Assembly (NCBI GenBank): GCA_910587945.1
Contig: CAJUNI010000003.1
Coordinates: 1-64,000 of the forward strand
Length of the DNA stretch: 64,000 bases
Direction of reading: 5' to 3'
DNA from: an uncultured Parvibacter sp.
GTDB taxonomy: Bacteria > Actinomycetota > Coriobacteriia > Coriobacteriales > Eggerthellaceae
This document shows positions 17,771 through 27,343 of the stretch, piece by piece. Made by a program: the position numbers and the translations under genes. The notes under the pieces were generated by a model. It ran no database searches, had not been told where the DNA came from, and worked only from the letters and a program-made list of their open reading frames with translations. Numbering within the stretch: position 1 is the stretch's first letter; each line of letters opens with the position of its first letter.

Positions 17771-20700
17771 TTAATGGTCACGTAAACGCCGCGCCATCTC
17801 TTCCTCAAACCGTCCTTGAGCGAAATCCCACTTATCGCGGGTCGCCAGGAATCGAATGAAGTAGTCGGTCACCTCCCACGAACCGAACTGTGACAGCTCG
17901 TTCGCGGAAACTTCACCCTCAGCAAATACCCCGCTCTCAGGATCCTTTGCCGCATCGTTCAACTCCGACAGCATGGCTGAGTCACCCGAACGCTTCACGA
18001 TGAACGGCTTGCTGTCAGGCACTGAGTAAACCTCACCTGAACGCACCGAGAAGTTGTCGAAGTCCTGCTCAAACGACCCCTTCACCTCCAGGAACGCCGA
18101 GATGATCTCGGAATCCAACTGGTGGTTTGGCACATCAGCGTCCACCGAACTGCCCAGCAAATCAGAGATGCCCAGCGTACCACCAGCCCAGCGCTTGCGT
18201 TCGCGTTCTTGGTATTGCCGCTGAGCAGCCTGTGCGGCCACCAGAACCTCATCATTGCGCTCCACTGGAGCGTAGTCCAACTGAGCCGCCACATCATCGT
18301 AATAGATGGCATCCTCTGGCGCCATCGTATCATTGCCGGCATTCAGAAACATATTGATAAGGTTCATCATCTCATCAGCAGCCGTGTCCACATCCAACTG
18401 CTCCATGTCGTAATCGTTATAACCGTATCCCTCCATAAACACAGACTTCGCTGCATCGGCCTTCATGGCCTGCGCCACACGCTTGTCCAGCATCTTTTGG
18501 AAGTCAGGCTGGTTCTTACGCACATCGAACTCGGCTGCAGAACTCAGCGTCGGAATGGTTTGAAGTGTGTACTCCTTTCCCGGCTGTGTGATGCATTTCT
18601 GCCTCAACAACCGCCAACTCATCGGTAAGATCGTCTCGTTGCGATTCCAAATCGGAGCATCGCCCGCACGGAACACAATCGAGTTGCGCTGCGAAATGAA
18701 CGCCATGTCGTTATAACTAATGACCGGACGCTCAGTCGTGGACATCGTGTACGAAATCTTACCCTCGGTACGTAGCCAAAAACGTTCGCTGTCGAATGTC
18801 ACCATTTTTTGATCGGTTGCCGTATGGTGTGTATTGCCGCTCATCTTCGACAGCGTTTCGATCATCTGATCATCCGTACTCTTGAGGAACATGATGTTCG
18901 ACACGTTGCCCTGTACAATCTTATCCACATCATCGCCATACACACTCTTGAGCTGCTGCAGTGTCTGAAGAATCAAAGTAAACTGCTGCTCTTGCTTTAC
19001 TGTTTCACGTGGTCGCAACCCACGCTCTGAACTTTCGTTCAGCACCCGCATTATACGGAGTGACCTGACTATATGTTAAGCCGACCCTTTCAATCGGCCC
19101 ATCCATTTTTCGCGCACCGCATTTGCTTCGGCCGCTAACGGGGACGCCATCCCCTAGTCGATGAACGTTCACCATCTCAGGTGATTCGCTGCTAAACAGG
19201 CCCTTCAACCCACGAGCCGGGACCATTTCTGGCTTTCATTTAACCCACTCGCCATCTGTGAACTTTTTTCTGCTCATCGCTCCATCACGCTCAGCCTTTC
19301 GGCTCACGTTGTGGCATCACAGCTCTTGAGGCCCTTCAAAGCAATTAACGGATGTTGGTACGCACCTCTTTTCGAGATACGCAGGGCAAGAACCCCAAAC
19401 CGATGGAAAGCATGGTTTCAAAACCAGAGATACCATGGCCTTCCGACTGCAGATTACCCAGCTCATCAAGCATAAACCTGGTTTTGTACAACGGCTTCTG
19501 GTTACTTTTGGTCATATAGGATTGGTCGAAATTCAAGTCAACCAACTGCTTGATCAAAATCAGAATCAACTTCGCGTACTTCATCAGGTGCGGCGGCGTG
19601 ACCAAAAACACAGCTTTGGGCTTCTCGCTGTAGCGAACCATCGTCGAAATCAGAACCGGCTTCGACGTGGGTACCACCTCGGGCTGCCCCAGAATGTCGG
19701 TCAACGCCTTGGACTTGAAGTGCATCTTACCGAACTTATAGCCTCCATTTCCGTCCGGCACCATCTCATAAAGCGTACCGTCCTTGACGATCTTCTCTTC
19801 CAACACAGGGTCGGTCACATAGTACTTGCCATTCAGGGACATCTGGTGCCCCTTGGTGAATTTGAAGTACAGTGTCTTGAGCCGCATGCCCGTCTGAGGG
19901 TTCAAAATCCGACAGCGCAGATACGCTTCCTCTTCAGGGAACTTACCCTTGAAGTAGAAGCGGCACCAACCTTCGCGCCCAATCATGTCCTCGTGATAGA
20001 ACTCCTTGCCCAACGACTGCGTGAACTTATCATCGCTGAACGCCTGCCATTGAGCCTGCATACCCACCAAATGGTTGTGGGCGACAAAATCCGCGTGCAG
20101 ACGCACACCGATGCGCCGCGGGAACGACAGACCCGGCAAATCCACGTTTTGCGACAGCGTGCCGCTTGTCAGCGTTGAGATGGTCGGGTCGGTGAAGAAC
20201 GACATGGCCGTGATGGCAATACCGTACACTGATGCGAGCATCTTTTCAGCCGCACCCATCGAACGCAGCGCGTTATCTGCATTCATGACCAACGTGCGAA
20301 TAGAGTTCTTCGGCAACTTGTTGGTCGCGTTGAAGTACAACGTGAGCAAGTCGATCTCCGGCTGGTCGTTCCACAGAACAGCCTTGGCCTCCGACTCTTC
20401 CTTCAAAACGTTGAACTCATTGTCCGACATACCGTCAAACTCACCAGCCTTGAATGCCTTGTTGAAAACCGTCGTCGGATTCTCGATCTTACGACTCGAC
20501 AATTGCACAAACAGCTGATAGCAGTTGTACAGCGTCACCTTGCCCCACAGGTTGTCCACCATCGTGTCCAATACCCCAGGGTCAGTACCTTCGACCTCCG
20601 CCTTGGCCCGCATCTCCCGCTCCTCTTCGAGGTAGAAGTCAATGAGACCGTAGGCAGCACGCTTAAAAGCGTTGTTCGCGGCGTTGGGCCACACGGGGTC

Positions 20701-23700
20701 CTCCCCGCCATCCAACGGGAAGAACACCTCAGCGATGTTCTCAACATACATGGCGCACTTAGTCGTGTCACCCTCACGCGCTGCCTGGGCAGCCAGCGCC
20801 AGAGGATTGTAAATATCGGTCTTCAAGGCGTTGATGAGGTTGAACTGCACCATCTGATAACCGCGCACCGTAAACGGCACATAGTTCATGCGCAGAAGCT
20901 CGCCCTTTGGATCGTTTACAACCATGTTCTGCTGTTCCTTCTCTCGACTCCACATATCCAATGTGGGCTCGATTACAGTTTGGCCCTTTCCCGCTCGGGT
21001 AATAGCTAACAAGGCAACCCGAACGCCCCCTGACTATTTGTCAATCATCACCCTAGTAGCTGTTCTCCGGATGATCGCGAATGAAACGTTCCACATCGCA
21101 ATCATAGTCAAAGAACCAGCACTTAAAGTCACTCAGATTTGGAACATTACCCTCTGACTTCCGACTTGCTGAGCCATCCCAGAACACCAAGAAGTTAATG
21201 CCATTGCGTTGCGCATCATGCCGCTTAACCACGTCTTTTTCGCACCAGGTCACCACTGACCGACGGCTTCGAGCCGAGCTTGAGGCTAGCAATTGATCGC
21301 GACGCTGCACATCGCTTTTGTCGTTTGCATCAAACCAGTGATTGCCATGGCTATAATGACAATTCAGCTCGATAAAAAGATCTAAGCTGCAAATGTAAAA
21401 GTCGCAATTATGCGGGTACCGTGCGTCCGAGGGATGAATGCCATACTCATACAACACGTCGTCTCGCCCGAACTTTTCCACCAACAGACCAAACGCCATT
21501 TCCTCGTACCGCGACTTCAGCGCCCCAGCTTGAACCTCTCCGGTGGCCCTCATTTCAGCAACACGTTCTTGAGCTGCTCGCCACTTCGCCACCTCGGCCT
21601 TCTCTCGTACAGCAACATCGCAAAACGGACTGGCACCGCCATAACGCTCCTCATTGGTCGCTGCCACCCGAGCCGCAACCTCTGTGTTCTGCATTACATT
21701 GCTAACGCCATAACGCGCTTCAACAGTAGCTCGTGCAGCCTCCTTTGTGGCCGCCCCGGCAAGTCCGACACCACCATACTGCTCAATTTGAGTCTCGGTT
21801 AGCTTTGCCACACGCGCACCCTCAGCCATCTTGCGATACCGAACGCTGCCAAGAAGCGCCTTGAATGTCTTCACGTACTCTTTACCGCTAAAACGGCAAC
21901 CAAACAGCTCAATGCCTTGCCAACGTGCTTCATCCATGCGATTCTGAGCAAGATACTCAGCAATGGTTCGCTCAATCTCAGTGTCCGTGAAATGTTCTTT
22001 TACAAAGTCAATTCGATGAGCTAAAGAACCCTCTGCACTCAGTGGTTCAAGCCCAAACTCGCCACGCTTGCGGTTGAGCCCTTTGAGCCTGAACCCATAA
22101 CCTGCAGCCATGAGATCAGTCCAGCCCATCATGTAGCGCTCGCTCACCGCGAGCACCTGTTCCAAATCTAAGTTTTCAAGGTTCTCATTCTTCGTGGCCA
22201 TGACGTTCTCCTCTCACTATCTGATGAGCTCATTGTCTCACCCGTAGAGTCTCGCGTCAAGGCTAACAGGGTAACGATCCCGGATTTTTCTTCCCGCCTT
22301 TCAACGGGCTTTACATTAAGCCTTTCGGCCCCCTCGCAAAGGGGTAGTCGATGAACGTCTCCCATATGCGTCCCGCGCACTTAGGGCTTTCGCTGCTAAA
22401 CAGGCCAAGGTGCCAACCAACACGCCATGCTACTTTTCAAACCTACCGTCACCAGTCAGCTCGTCGTTTCCAACCACTGTTTCGGTGAGCATGGTTACCT
22501 GACCCTTCAAAGCAATTAACCCGGAGTACATATCGCTTTCGCACGATATGCAGTGCTCGCTTACACCATCGTGTTCACCGGAGCCGTGTCCACAACGTAG
22601 GCGCCACCAGGACGCTGAACCTCGTACTCCGGAAACTCCCAATCCCCGTTGATGAGATCTGCCACCGTGTCATAACCTTTCAGCTTGTCACGGTTCTCAT
22701 TGCCCGGGTTGTAGGGAATCTTGGTCGTGTCGTACAGTTTGCGCAGAGGACCTTCAGGCAAATCACTCGCCTTGAACAACGCCTCACCGAACTCAGTATC
22801 GATGATCGGCATCGTCTTCTTGACGATGTTGCCGTGATCGTCCTCCAACGGCTCGCCAGCATAGACCGCCACCTCGCCGTCCTCGTCTAGGATGTCCTCC
22901 TTAACGCGCTGAGTGACCTCAAAGGTGCCCAGGCCCTTGTTGGACAACATAGCGTGGCTGATCATAGATGACACCGACACGCTTGAATGTGCTCCTGCAT
23001 CAGGGAAGAAATCGAACTGGCGATGCACCTCCTCAGGCAGCATGACGTGCTGGTCATCGAAGTGCTGATTGATGTCAGAGGTATCCGACATCATATTCTG
23101 GGTCTTCACCTGGCGCTCCGACCACTGCCACCACACGAGCATGAAAATGCAGCCAACCAGCAAAGTAACCAAGACCTTGAACCAATCGGGGAACAGATTG
23201 CTCACGAACGATGCTCCTGCATCGGCAGCTCCAGCCGCAGCCGTCGCATCCCCTTCAGCAGTCACATCAACGCTACCAGCGTCACCTTCCTCCGTGGTCA
23301 CATCAGTCGTGTTACCCCACCACTCGGGAACAGGAACCTCTTCCCACGTCTCATAGAACTCACCGGTGCGGTTACCGTCGGCGTCGAGCACGTAGAACCC
23401 TTCCGTGTACTCACCGAGGGCACTGCCCTCCACCATCTTCACAGCGTGCTCCACATAACTCGGCGCCCCCGTGGTCGCATCATAGCTGCCAGGCTGAATA
23501 GCCGTGGTCTCCGTGGTCACAGTCGTGTTCGACGCCAAGCTGCCGACCATGTTGCCAACCGTCTGGATGCCGGCCAGCGCGAAGTACACAATGACCATAA
23601 GCAGCAGACAAAGCAGCACACCACCGATGAGCCAGTTGCGCAGCTTGGTCTTCTCAAGCGGACGAGAACGTTCCAGCTGCTGCTCACCATACACATCGCG

Positions 23701-23781
23701 GTATGCAACGGTGTCCATGATATCGCGGTCTTTAATCACCTCCCAGTTCTGCTCCGAGCGGCTCTTTCCCAACAAAGCCAT
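17771..23781 (-). CDS. virD4: VirD4/TraG type IV coupling protein, three exons split by two group I introns
   Basis: Exons: 23781-22564, 21009-19393, 18994-17771, all phase 0, giving 1352 residues after splicing. Exon 1 holds two membrane segments (LIGGVLLCLLLMVIVYFALA; VLVTLLVGCIFMLVW) around an extracellular loop and ends GAYVVDTAPVNTMV. Exon 2 starts LAITRAGKGQT (P-loop), then NDPKGEL, and carries MLDELGNL (Walker B) before FETMLSIGLG. Exon 3 starts QEQQFTLILQTLQQL, continuing the conserved coupling-protein block, followed by an acidic C-terminal domain. The protein would hand the relaxase-DNA complex to the channel. ATG 23781 has GGAG upstream. Length exceeds the usual 600-700 because of the large exon 1 loop and C-terminal domain. 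Unspliced mRNA would yield three useless fragments, so transfer should depend on splicing. The terminator is at 17737. Confidence 0.88.
18995..19392 (-). ncRNA. Group I intron 2 in virD4 (no ORF)
   Basis: A 398-base insertion in the conserved coupling-protein block. Core elements on the minus strand: P-like AATTGCTTTGAAG (19334-19346), Q-like TTTAGCAGCGAA (about 19185-19198), R GTTCATCGACTA (19155-19166) and S AACATATAGTC (19067-19077). P1 forms between GGGGU and GCCCU across a UCUU loop. The 3' exon CAAGA pairs perfectly with UCUUG (P10). Three P9-type hairpins follow S, one with a GAAA loop. The in-frame junction is GGGG|CAAG. The P1 wobble U would place the cut one base later. Confidence 0.87.
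21010..22563 (-). ncRNA. Group I intron 1 in virD4, with endonuclease ORF between R and S
   Basis: 1554 bases, inserted just before the P-loop codons. Minus-strand core: P-like AATTGCTTTGAAG (22505-22517), Q-like TTTAGCAGCGAA (22388-22404), R GTTCATCGACTA (22345-22356), S ACAAATAGTC (21032-21041). P1 pairs GGUGU with GCACU, a P2 stem ATATCG/CGATAT follows, and a small P9 hairpin precedes the terminal G. P, Q and R strings are nearly identical to intron 2, so the two introns are close relatives. The ORF sits in the P8 region between R and S. The in-frame junction is GTG|TTAGCT. Confidence 0.87.
21053..22201 (-). CDS. Intron-encoded Vsr-like homing endonuclease, 382 aa
   Basis: Encoded inside group I intron 1, with its own GAGGAG ribosome site 7 bases before ATG 22201 and the stop just before the intron S element. 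The middle holds tandem modules typical of phage homing nucleases (EARYGVSNVMQNTEVAARVA, then NEERYGGASPFCDVAVREK). The C-terminal nuclease core reads YGIHPSDARYPHNCDFYI, then LFIELN and CHYSHGNHWFD, resembling the Vsr/EDxHD fold in which Asp, Glu and His bind metal. It would cut intronless virD4 alleles and so spread the intron. It is intact, without stops, suggesting recent or maintained mobility. The recognition site should span the P-loop codons of virD4. Confidence 0.78.
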   Translation of the reverse strand: MATKNENLENLDLEQVLAVSERYMMGWTDLMAAGYGFRLKGLNRKRGEFGLEPLSAEGSLAHRIDFVKEHFTDTEIERTIAEYLAQNRMDEARWQGIELFGCRFSGKEYVKTFKALLGSVRYRKMAEGARVAKLTETQIEQYGGVGLAGAATKEAARATVEARYGVSNVMQNTEVAARVAATNEERYGGASPFCDVAVREKAEVAKWRAAQERVAEMRATGEVQAGALKSRYEEMAFGLLVEKFGRDDVLYEYGIHPSDARYPHNCDFYICSLDLFIELNCHYSHGNHWFDANDKSDVQRRDQLLASSSARSRRSVVTWCEKDVVKRHDAQRNGINFLVFWDGSASRKSEGNVPNLSDFKCWFFDYDCDVERFIRDHPENSY

Positions 23782-23864
23782 AGTCTCTCTCCTTTCAATA
23801 GACAATGCCGTACCCTGCTATTCTATCATCCAGCGGAGCTTCCCGACTCCGCAGAATTGGCTTC

Positions 23865-25289
23865 TCAATCTTTGTGGAACACCAACATGGATTCAAACTC
23901 GCGCTTGGTGCTCGCACCACCTCGCCGATTGAAGTGCGAGCTTTTCACCGGCGCGTCATAGCGTTTCATAAGCTGGTACCCAAAGTCCTCAACTTGCTCG
24001 GACATAAGCTCCAGCCAACGTTGATTGATCTGGAAACAGAACCATTCAATCCCGCGGCCACTCACGCGGCCCACCACCTGCCGCCACCAACGAATAAAAT
24101 CTTCGTCGCTGAGATTCTCAGCACCATCTTCACTGTAGATCTCTGTGGACCCATACGGGGGACAAGTGATAACCGCATCGACCTTCGCCGGCGCTACGAT
24201 GGCCGCGTCCCCGACCGTAAAACTGCAATTCTGCAAACCCATGTCTTCGATCATAGCCGCATACCCTGGCGCCAAAGCCTCATTCACATCAACACCCATG
24301 TACTCTACACCGTGTGCCGCGCAAGTGAGCATCCGCTCACCCCACCCAGCGCAGGGGTCGTACACCGACTTGATCGAGCACTCATCAAGCACCTTACACA
24401 TGAGCGTGTTATCAAAAACAGTGTACCCGCGCACGAAGCCAGCGATAGTGAGACCTCGGATGATCTCCATATCGGTCAACTCATCAGGCGATTTACCGAG
24501 GTACTTCTCTCGATTCGCATACAAACGACTGTGCAATGACACGCCTGCCTGGTTCGTCTTATTTTCCGACCACATCGCCAACTCACGGGCATACACCACG
24601 GGAAATTGAAACCAACGCATCCACGCGGTCACATTGCGAGCCGAACCTGTGAATGACCGCGGTGGCAGGCCAGCCTGCAACTGCCGATTGTCATCTTGCG
24701 CAGTCTCGACAACCACACATTGTGGCACCGTCACCGGCACCACCTTCTGTGCTCGACCATAGCGCCCCACACACGTGGCCGCCTGCGCTGCCTTCATAGA
24801 TTGCACTCGCATGGGGTTATCCGTCCCGTACCGTTCGAGCATTGTGGCCCGTCGCTTCTCAGCGATAGCCCCGGTTGGATCCAACGCCGAGCGGCTGTGG
24901 CCGCAACTTGGGCACCCATTACCTTGTAGATGTTTACCTGGCGTTTGCATGAACGGCCCGTGAACAGGGCAGATAATCTCAACCTTGGTGCGGTTGTTGC
25001 GGTAGTCCACATGGCTATAATCATACGCATCCCCATGCACGGCCCGAGCTCTCGTCACAAACTCCTCGGCGCCCATAGCCTGGCCCCGACTCCTGGTCGC
25101 ACGGCTACACTCAGGACAGCCCTGGCCCGACAGATGCTTATTCGGTCGCTGCAGAAATGGCCCATGGACAGGGCAAACAATGGTGACCGGCTCACTGGCC
25201 TTAACATATTCGGTTTGAGAATAGTCATACGCATCCCCGTGTACTCCCTGCGCACGGGTCACGAACTCTTCAGTCGTGAGTCGTTTCAC
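23865..25289 (-). CDS. DNA methyltransferase with N-terminal zinc ribbons, 474 aa
   Basis: GTG start at 25289 after AGAGGTGAAAT. Two N-terminal repeats of about 60 residues share the pattern F-V-T-R-A-x-x-V-H-G-D-A-Y-D-Y-S, CPVHGPF and GCP-x-C, a zinc-ribbon module seen in phage homing-type proteins. Next is TMLERYGTDNPM, another element of that group. The C-terminal half is an amino-methyltransferase: motif I DPCAGWGERM (about residue 300), acidic loop VDVNEAL, and motif IV TCPPYG (about 380). PPY with preceding Thr-Cys fits N4/N6-type catalysis on DNA. It has its own promoter (25317-25345) and lies 84 bases upstream of virD4. No cognate restriction gene is visible. It may protect against the neighbouring zinc-ribbon nuclease or mark element DNA (inference). 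Confidence 0.8.
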   Translation of the reverse strand: MKRLTTEEFVTRAQGVHGDAYDYSQTEYVKASEPVTIVCPVHGPFLQRPNKHLSGQGCPECSRATRSRGQAMGAEEFVTRARAVHGDAYDYSHVDYRNNRTKVEIICPVHGPFMQTPGKHLQGNGCPSCGHSRSALDPTGAIAEKRRATMLERYGTDNPMRVQSMKAAQAATCVGRYGRAQKVVPVTVPQCVVVETAQDDNRQLQAGLPPRSFTGSARNVTAWMRWFQFPVVYARELAMWSENKTNQAGVSLHSRLYANREKYLGKSPDELTDMEIIRGLTIAGFVRGYTVFDNTLMCKVLDECSIKSVYDPCAGWGERMLTCAAHGVEYMGVDVNEALAPGYAAMIEDMGLQNCSFTVGDAAIVAPAKVDAVITCPPYGSTEIYSEDGAENLSDEDFIRWWRQVVGRVSGRGIEWFCFQINQRWLELMSEQVEDFGYQLMKRYDAPVKSSHFNRRGGASTKREFESMLVFHKD

Positions 25290-25316
25290 ATTTCACCTCT
25301 CTTCTCGATGTCATCC

Positions 25317-25345
25317 ATTGTACCCTAACACCTAACCAAAAGCAA
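25317..25345 (-). promoter_or_regulatory. Promoter of methyltransferase gene
   Basis: Minus strand TTGCTT (25340-25345), 17-base spacer, TACAAT (25317-25322), 28 bases before the GTG start. Confidence 0.65.
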
Positions 25346-25364
25346 CACTTTTGAAAGCCATTTC

Positions 25365-25393
25365 CTGACCGATTTCGTACAGGATGATACAAT
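25365..25393 (+). promoter_or_regulatory. Divergent promoter of plus-strand island
   Basis: CTGACC (25365-25370), 17-base spacer, TACAAT (25388-25393), 41 bases before the ATG at 25435. It is back to back with the methyltransferase promoter. Confidence 0.6.
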
Positions 25394-25434
25394 AAACCCA
25401 TTGCCATGACATACTGTTGGAGAGAGGAGATATC

Positions 25435-26250
25435 ATGGCCCACATTCTGTTCGTCAACGGTCTCAACCGTTTCTATCCCGATCCGCGTATATCCGACGAC
25501 ATGCTCAAGTCCATGCAATACCACGACCTCAAAGGGGCTCTGCACAAAGCAATGTCCGAGCGCTCGACCCTTGTGCTCTCACCAATGCAGTTCCTTGACT
25601 GCCCCGCAGTTTACGACCTCATGATCGCAGAAGACGCACCTATGAAGGCGCCAGCCCTGGTAAACGCAGGCTTGCTCTGCCTCACACGACCTGAAGCAGA
25701 GACCCTTCGCGCCATGCGTGACGCCATCTGCTCAGCAACACACCCTTCACGACTTAAGGCTTTTTTCGACCCTCATGACAACGAAGTCGGTGCCGTTCGC
25801 ATGAACCGCATCGGCATGCGCATGGCCTCCATTGCCGAGCAAATGGACAACATGACAAACCTCTATATCGATGAGCGTGGCCTGAATGATCGTGACACCC
25901 CGACCATGACGCCGCAACTTGCTGCGACTCATCTCATCGAAGTTCTAGCTCCGCGCTCTGCAGCCAAGCAAGCCTACATCACCGGCCTCGACCATCTGTC
26001 CTCATCCACCGACATGCACCACGTGATAAACGCCGTCCACACGGACTCGCGCTGTACCGGCCACACCCATGTGGCTCTCGATGCCATCGCTGACGCACTC
26101 GACTATTGCGACCGCCACAACACCCAAAACTCATCGGTGGCAATCTCAGCCGAAAAGATCATCGCACAGCGATTCCCAACCCGAACCCCAGCAAAAGCCC
26201 CCTATACACCCGAACAGAGGCCTTTTGATCTCGATTTCGGCATTGCGTAA
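25435..26250 (+). CDS. Protein of unknown function, 271 aa
   Basis: Not recognised. ATG 25435 follows GGAGAGAGGAG, which favours it over the upstream ATG at 25417. Begins MAHILFVNGLNRFYPDPRIS. A soluble, mainly helical protein with several Met/His residues (MNRIGMRMASIAEQMDNMTN) and a C-terminal region ending FDLDFGIA. No known motif is seen. It is divergent from the methyltransferase and followed by a terminator, so it is a single-gene unit. Orientation opposite to the transfer genes is typical of regulatory or cargo genes, but no DNA-binding motif is visible. Confidence 0.7.
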   Translation: MAHILFVNGLNRFYPDPRISDDMLKSMQYHDLKGALHKAMSERSTLVLSPMQFLDCPAVYDLMIAEDAPMKAPALVNAGLLCLTRPEAETLRAMRDAICSATHPSRLKAFFDPHDNEVGAVRMNRIGMRMASIAEQMDNMTNLYIDERGLNDRDTPTMTPQLAATHLIEVLAPRSAAKQAYITGLDHLSSSTDMHHVINAVHTDSRCTGHTHVALDAIADALDYCDRHNTQNSSVAISAEKIIAQRFPTRTPAKAPYTPEQRPFDLDFGIA

Positions 26251-26346
26251 GCTCAAAAACACCCGAAATCGTATTTAAGGCGTCTCTCGTCAAATCTAAG
26301 CGATTTTAGCCGAAAATTTGAACCCCAACACCGCCCCAGAAATCAC

Positions 26347-26380
26347 AAGCGCTCAGAAACGACCTGAGCGCTTCATTTTT
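26347..26380 (+). terminator. Rho-independent terminator
   Basis: AAGCGCTCAG / CTGAGCGCTT perfect 10-bp stem with a 7-base loop, then a T-rich tail (CATTTTT). It ends the 271-aa gene. The rest of 26251-26485 shows no gene. Confidence 0.85.
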
Positions 26381-26485
26381 CTCCGAAACCCTGTGAAAAA
26401 TTGTCCGATGCGGACAAAGTGCGCACGAATGGCAATCCAGCCATCGTGCTTGCACGCAACCAACTTCCCGAAGGGATGGACACCG

Positions 26486-26812
26486 ATGAATAATTTTGAA
26501 TTTGAACTACACGGCAGAACTTACAAACGAGTACCGAAGAACATAGCCCGTAAAATTTACGACGCCGGCCACCCGGTCTTGTTCTGTCCCTGCAATCTGA
26601 ACCCCGCATCCCCATGGAGACCTGGTGTCACCTTCGACAATACCTGCAAGGAGTCTTTCGAGGACGCAGCGATACTTGCAGAGGTTTCCAACTGTTACGA
26701 CGCAGAGACTGGTCGATATCTGGCCTATTACGTCGACACCGACGCAATGGCCAAAGTACTCGCCCCAAAGGAAAACCCCAATGCTGCGACCGACACGGCG
26801 GGTGAAGCCTAA
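26486..26812 (+). CDS. Small protein of unknown function, 108 aa
   Basis: ATG 26486 preceded by GAAGGGATGG. Begins MNNFEFELHGRTYKRVPKNI. It contains a Cys-Pro-Cys (LFCPCNLNP) and a FEDAAILAEVSNCYDAETG segment followed by YLAYYVD, which looks like a compact alpha/beta fold. Its stop and the next start overlap (TAATG), so the two products are translationally coupled. The partner is an MqsA-like zinc-finger/HTH protein, making this gene a candidate toxin or regulated partner. It does not resemble MqsR, so no function is assigned. Confidence 0.7.
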   Translation: MNNFEFELHGRTYKRVPKNIARKIYDAGHPVLFCPCNLNPASPWRPGVTFDNTCKESFEDAAILAEVSNCYDAETGRYLAYYVDTDAMAKVLAPKENPNAATDTAGEA

Positions 26813-27282
26813 TGAATACGTACTGCACCCACTGTCAGGATTCCACTCCTGTGACCATCAAACCCACGACCATCGCTATGAACGTCGATGGACTCACGAT
26901 TCAGTTCGAAGGCCAAATGGCTGTCTGCGACCAGTGTGGCCATGAGGCCACATCGCAAGACTGCCAGCAATACAATGGCAGACAGTTCAGAGCCGAGATC
27001 AACAAGCCGCGGCTCTTGAACCCCAAAGCGGCCCTTCACGCTCGCACTACACTGCACTTAAGTGCCGACTACGTGGCCCATTGCCTGAACATTCCTCTAG
27101 CTGTGTTTACAGCCATCGAAACTGGCGCTTGTGCTGTTACACCCAGTCAACTCAAAGCCCTCGCCACCATCTACCTGGTCGAGCCTGATGAACTGATCAA
27201 CCCCGATTTCACTGAACCAGGTACCTACCGCCGCGAAGTCGACGACCTCCGCCGGTATGTCCGTCGAAGCACCAAGACATAA
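26812..27282 (+). CDS. MqsA/YgiT-like zinc-finger HTH protein, 156 aa
   Basis: The N-terminal zinc ribbon has two C-x-x-C pairs: CTHC at residues 5-8 and CDQCG at about 39-43. The C-terminal part has an XRE-type helix-turn-helix (HLSADYVAHCLNIPLAVFTA, then SQLKALATIYLVEPDELI). This order, zinc finger then HTH, is that of MqsA-type antitoxins and related regulators. It is coupled to the 108-aa gene by overlapping stop/start codons and followed by a strong terminator. Likely a DNA-binding regulator of this small operon. Toxin-antitoxin function is possible but not shown. Confidence 0.72.
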   Translation: MNTYCTHCQDSTPVTIKPTTIAMNVDGLTIQFEGQMAVCDQCGHEATSQDCQQYNGRQFRAEINKPRLLNPKAALHARTTLHLSADYVAHCLNIPLAVFTAIETGACAVTPSQLKALATIYLVEPDELINPDFTEPGTYRREVDDLRRYVRRSTKT

Positions 27283-27285
27283 GAT

Positions 27286-27318
27286 AAGCCCCCTGTATTC
27301 ACAGGGGGCTTTCTTTTT
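27286..27318 (+). terminator. Rho-independent terminator, between convergent genes
   Basis: AAGCCCCCTGT / ACAGGGGGCTT perfect 11-bp stem with a 4-base loop, followed by TTTTT on the plus strand. It also separates the convergent 696-aa gene. Confidence 0.88.
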
Positions 27319-27343
27319 CTTCCTGGGGAAGGTCGAAAACAGA

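Noticed and set aside
17771-18994. Frameshift or sequencing error as cause of the split virD4
   Set aside because: The gaps are 398 and 1554 bases with ordered group I core elements, not single-base indels.
19005-19226. Open frames inside the 19.0-19.35 kb gap of virD4
   Set aside because: They overlap the group I intron core elements and show no protein-like composition.
19345-21009. The middle virD4 piece as a separate gene starting with TTG at 21012
   Set aside because: No ribosome site, and it lacks the membrane domain; it continues exon 1 exactly across a group I intron.
22168-22642. Two open frames of about 70 codons at 22.2-22.6 kb
   Set aside because: They run through the intron 1 P1-P7 region and the exon 1 end and are chance frames.
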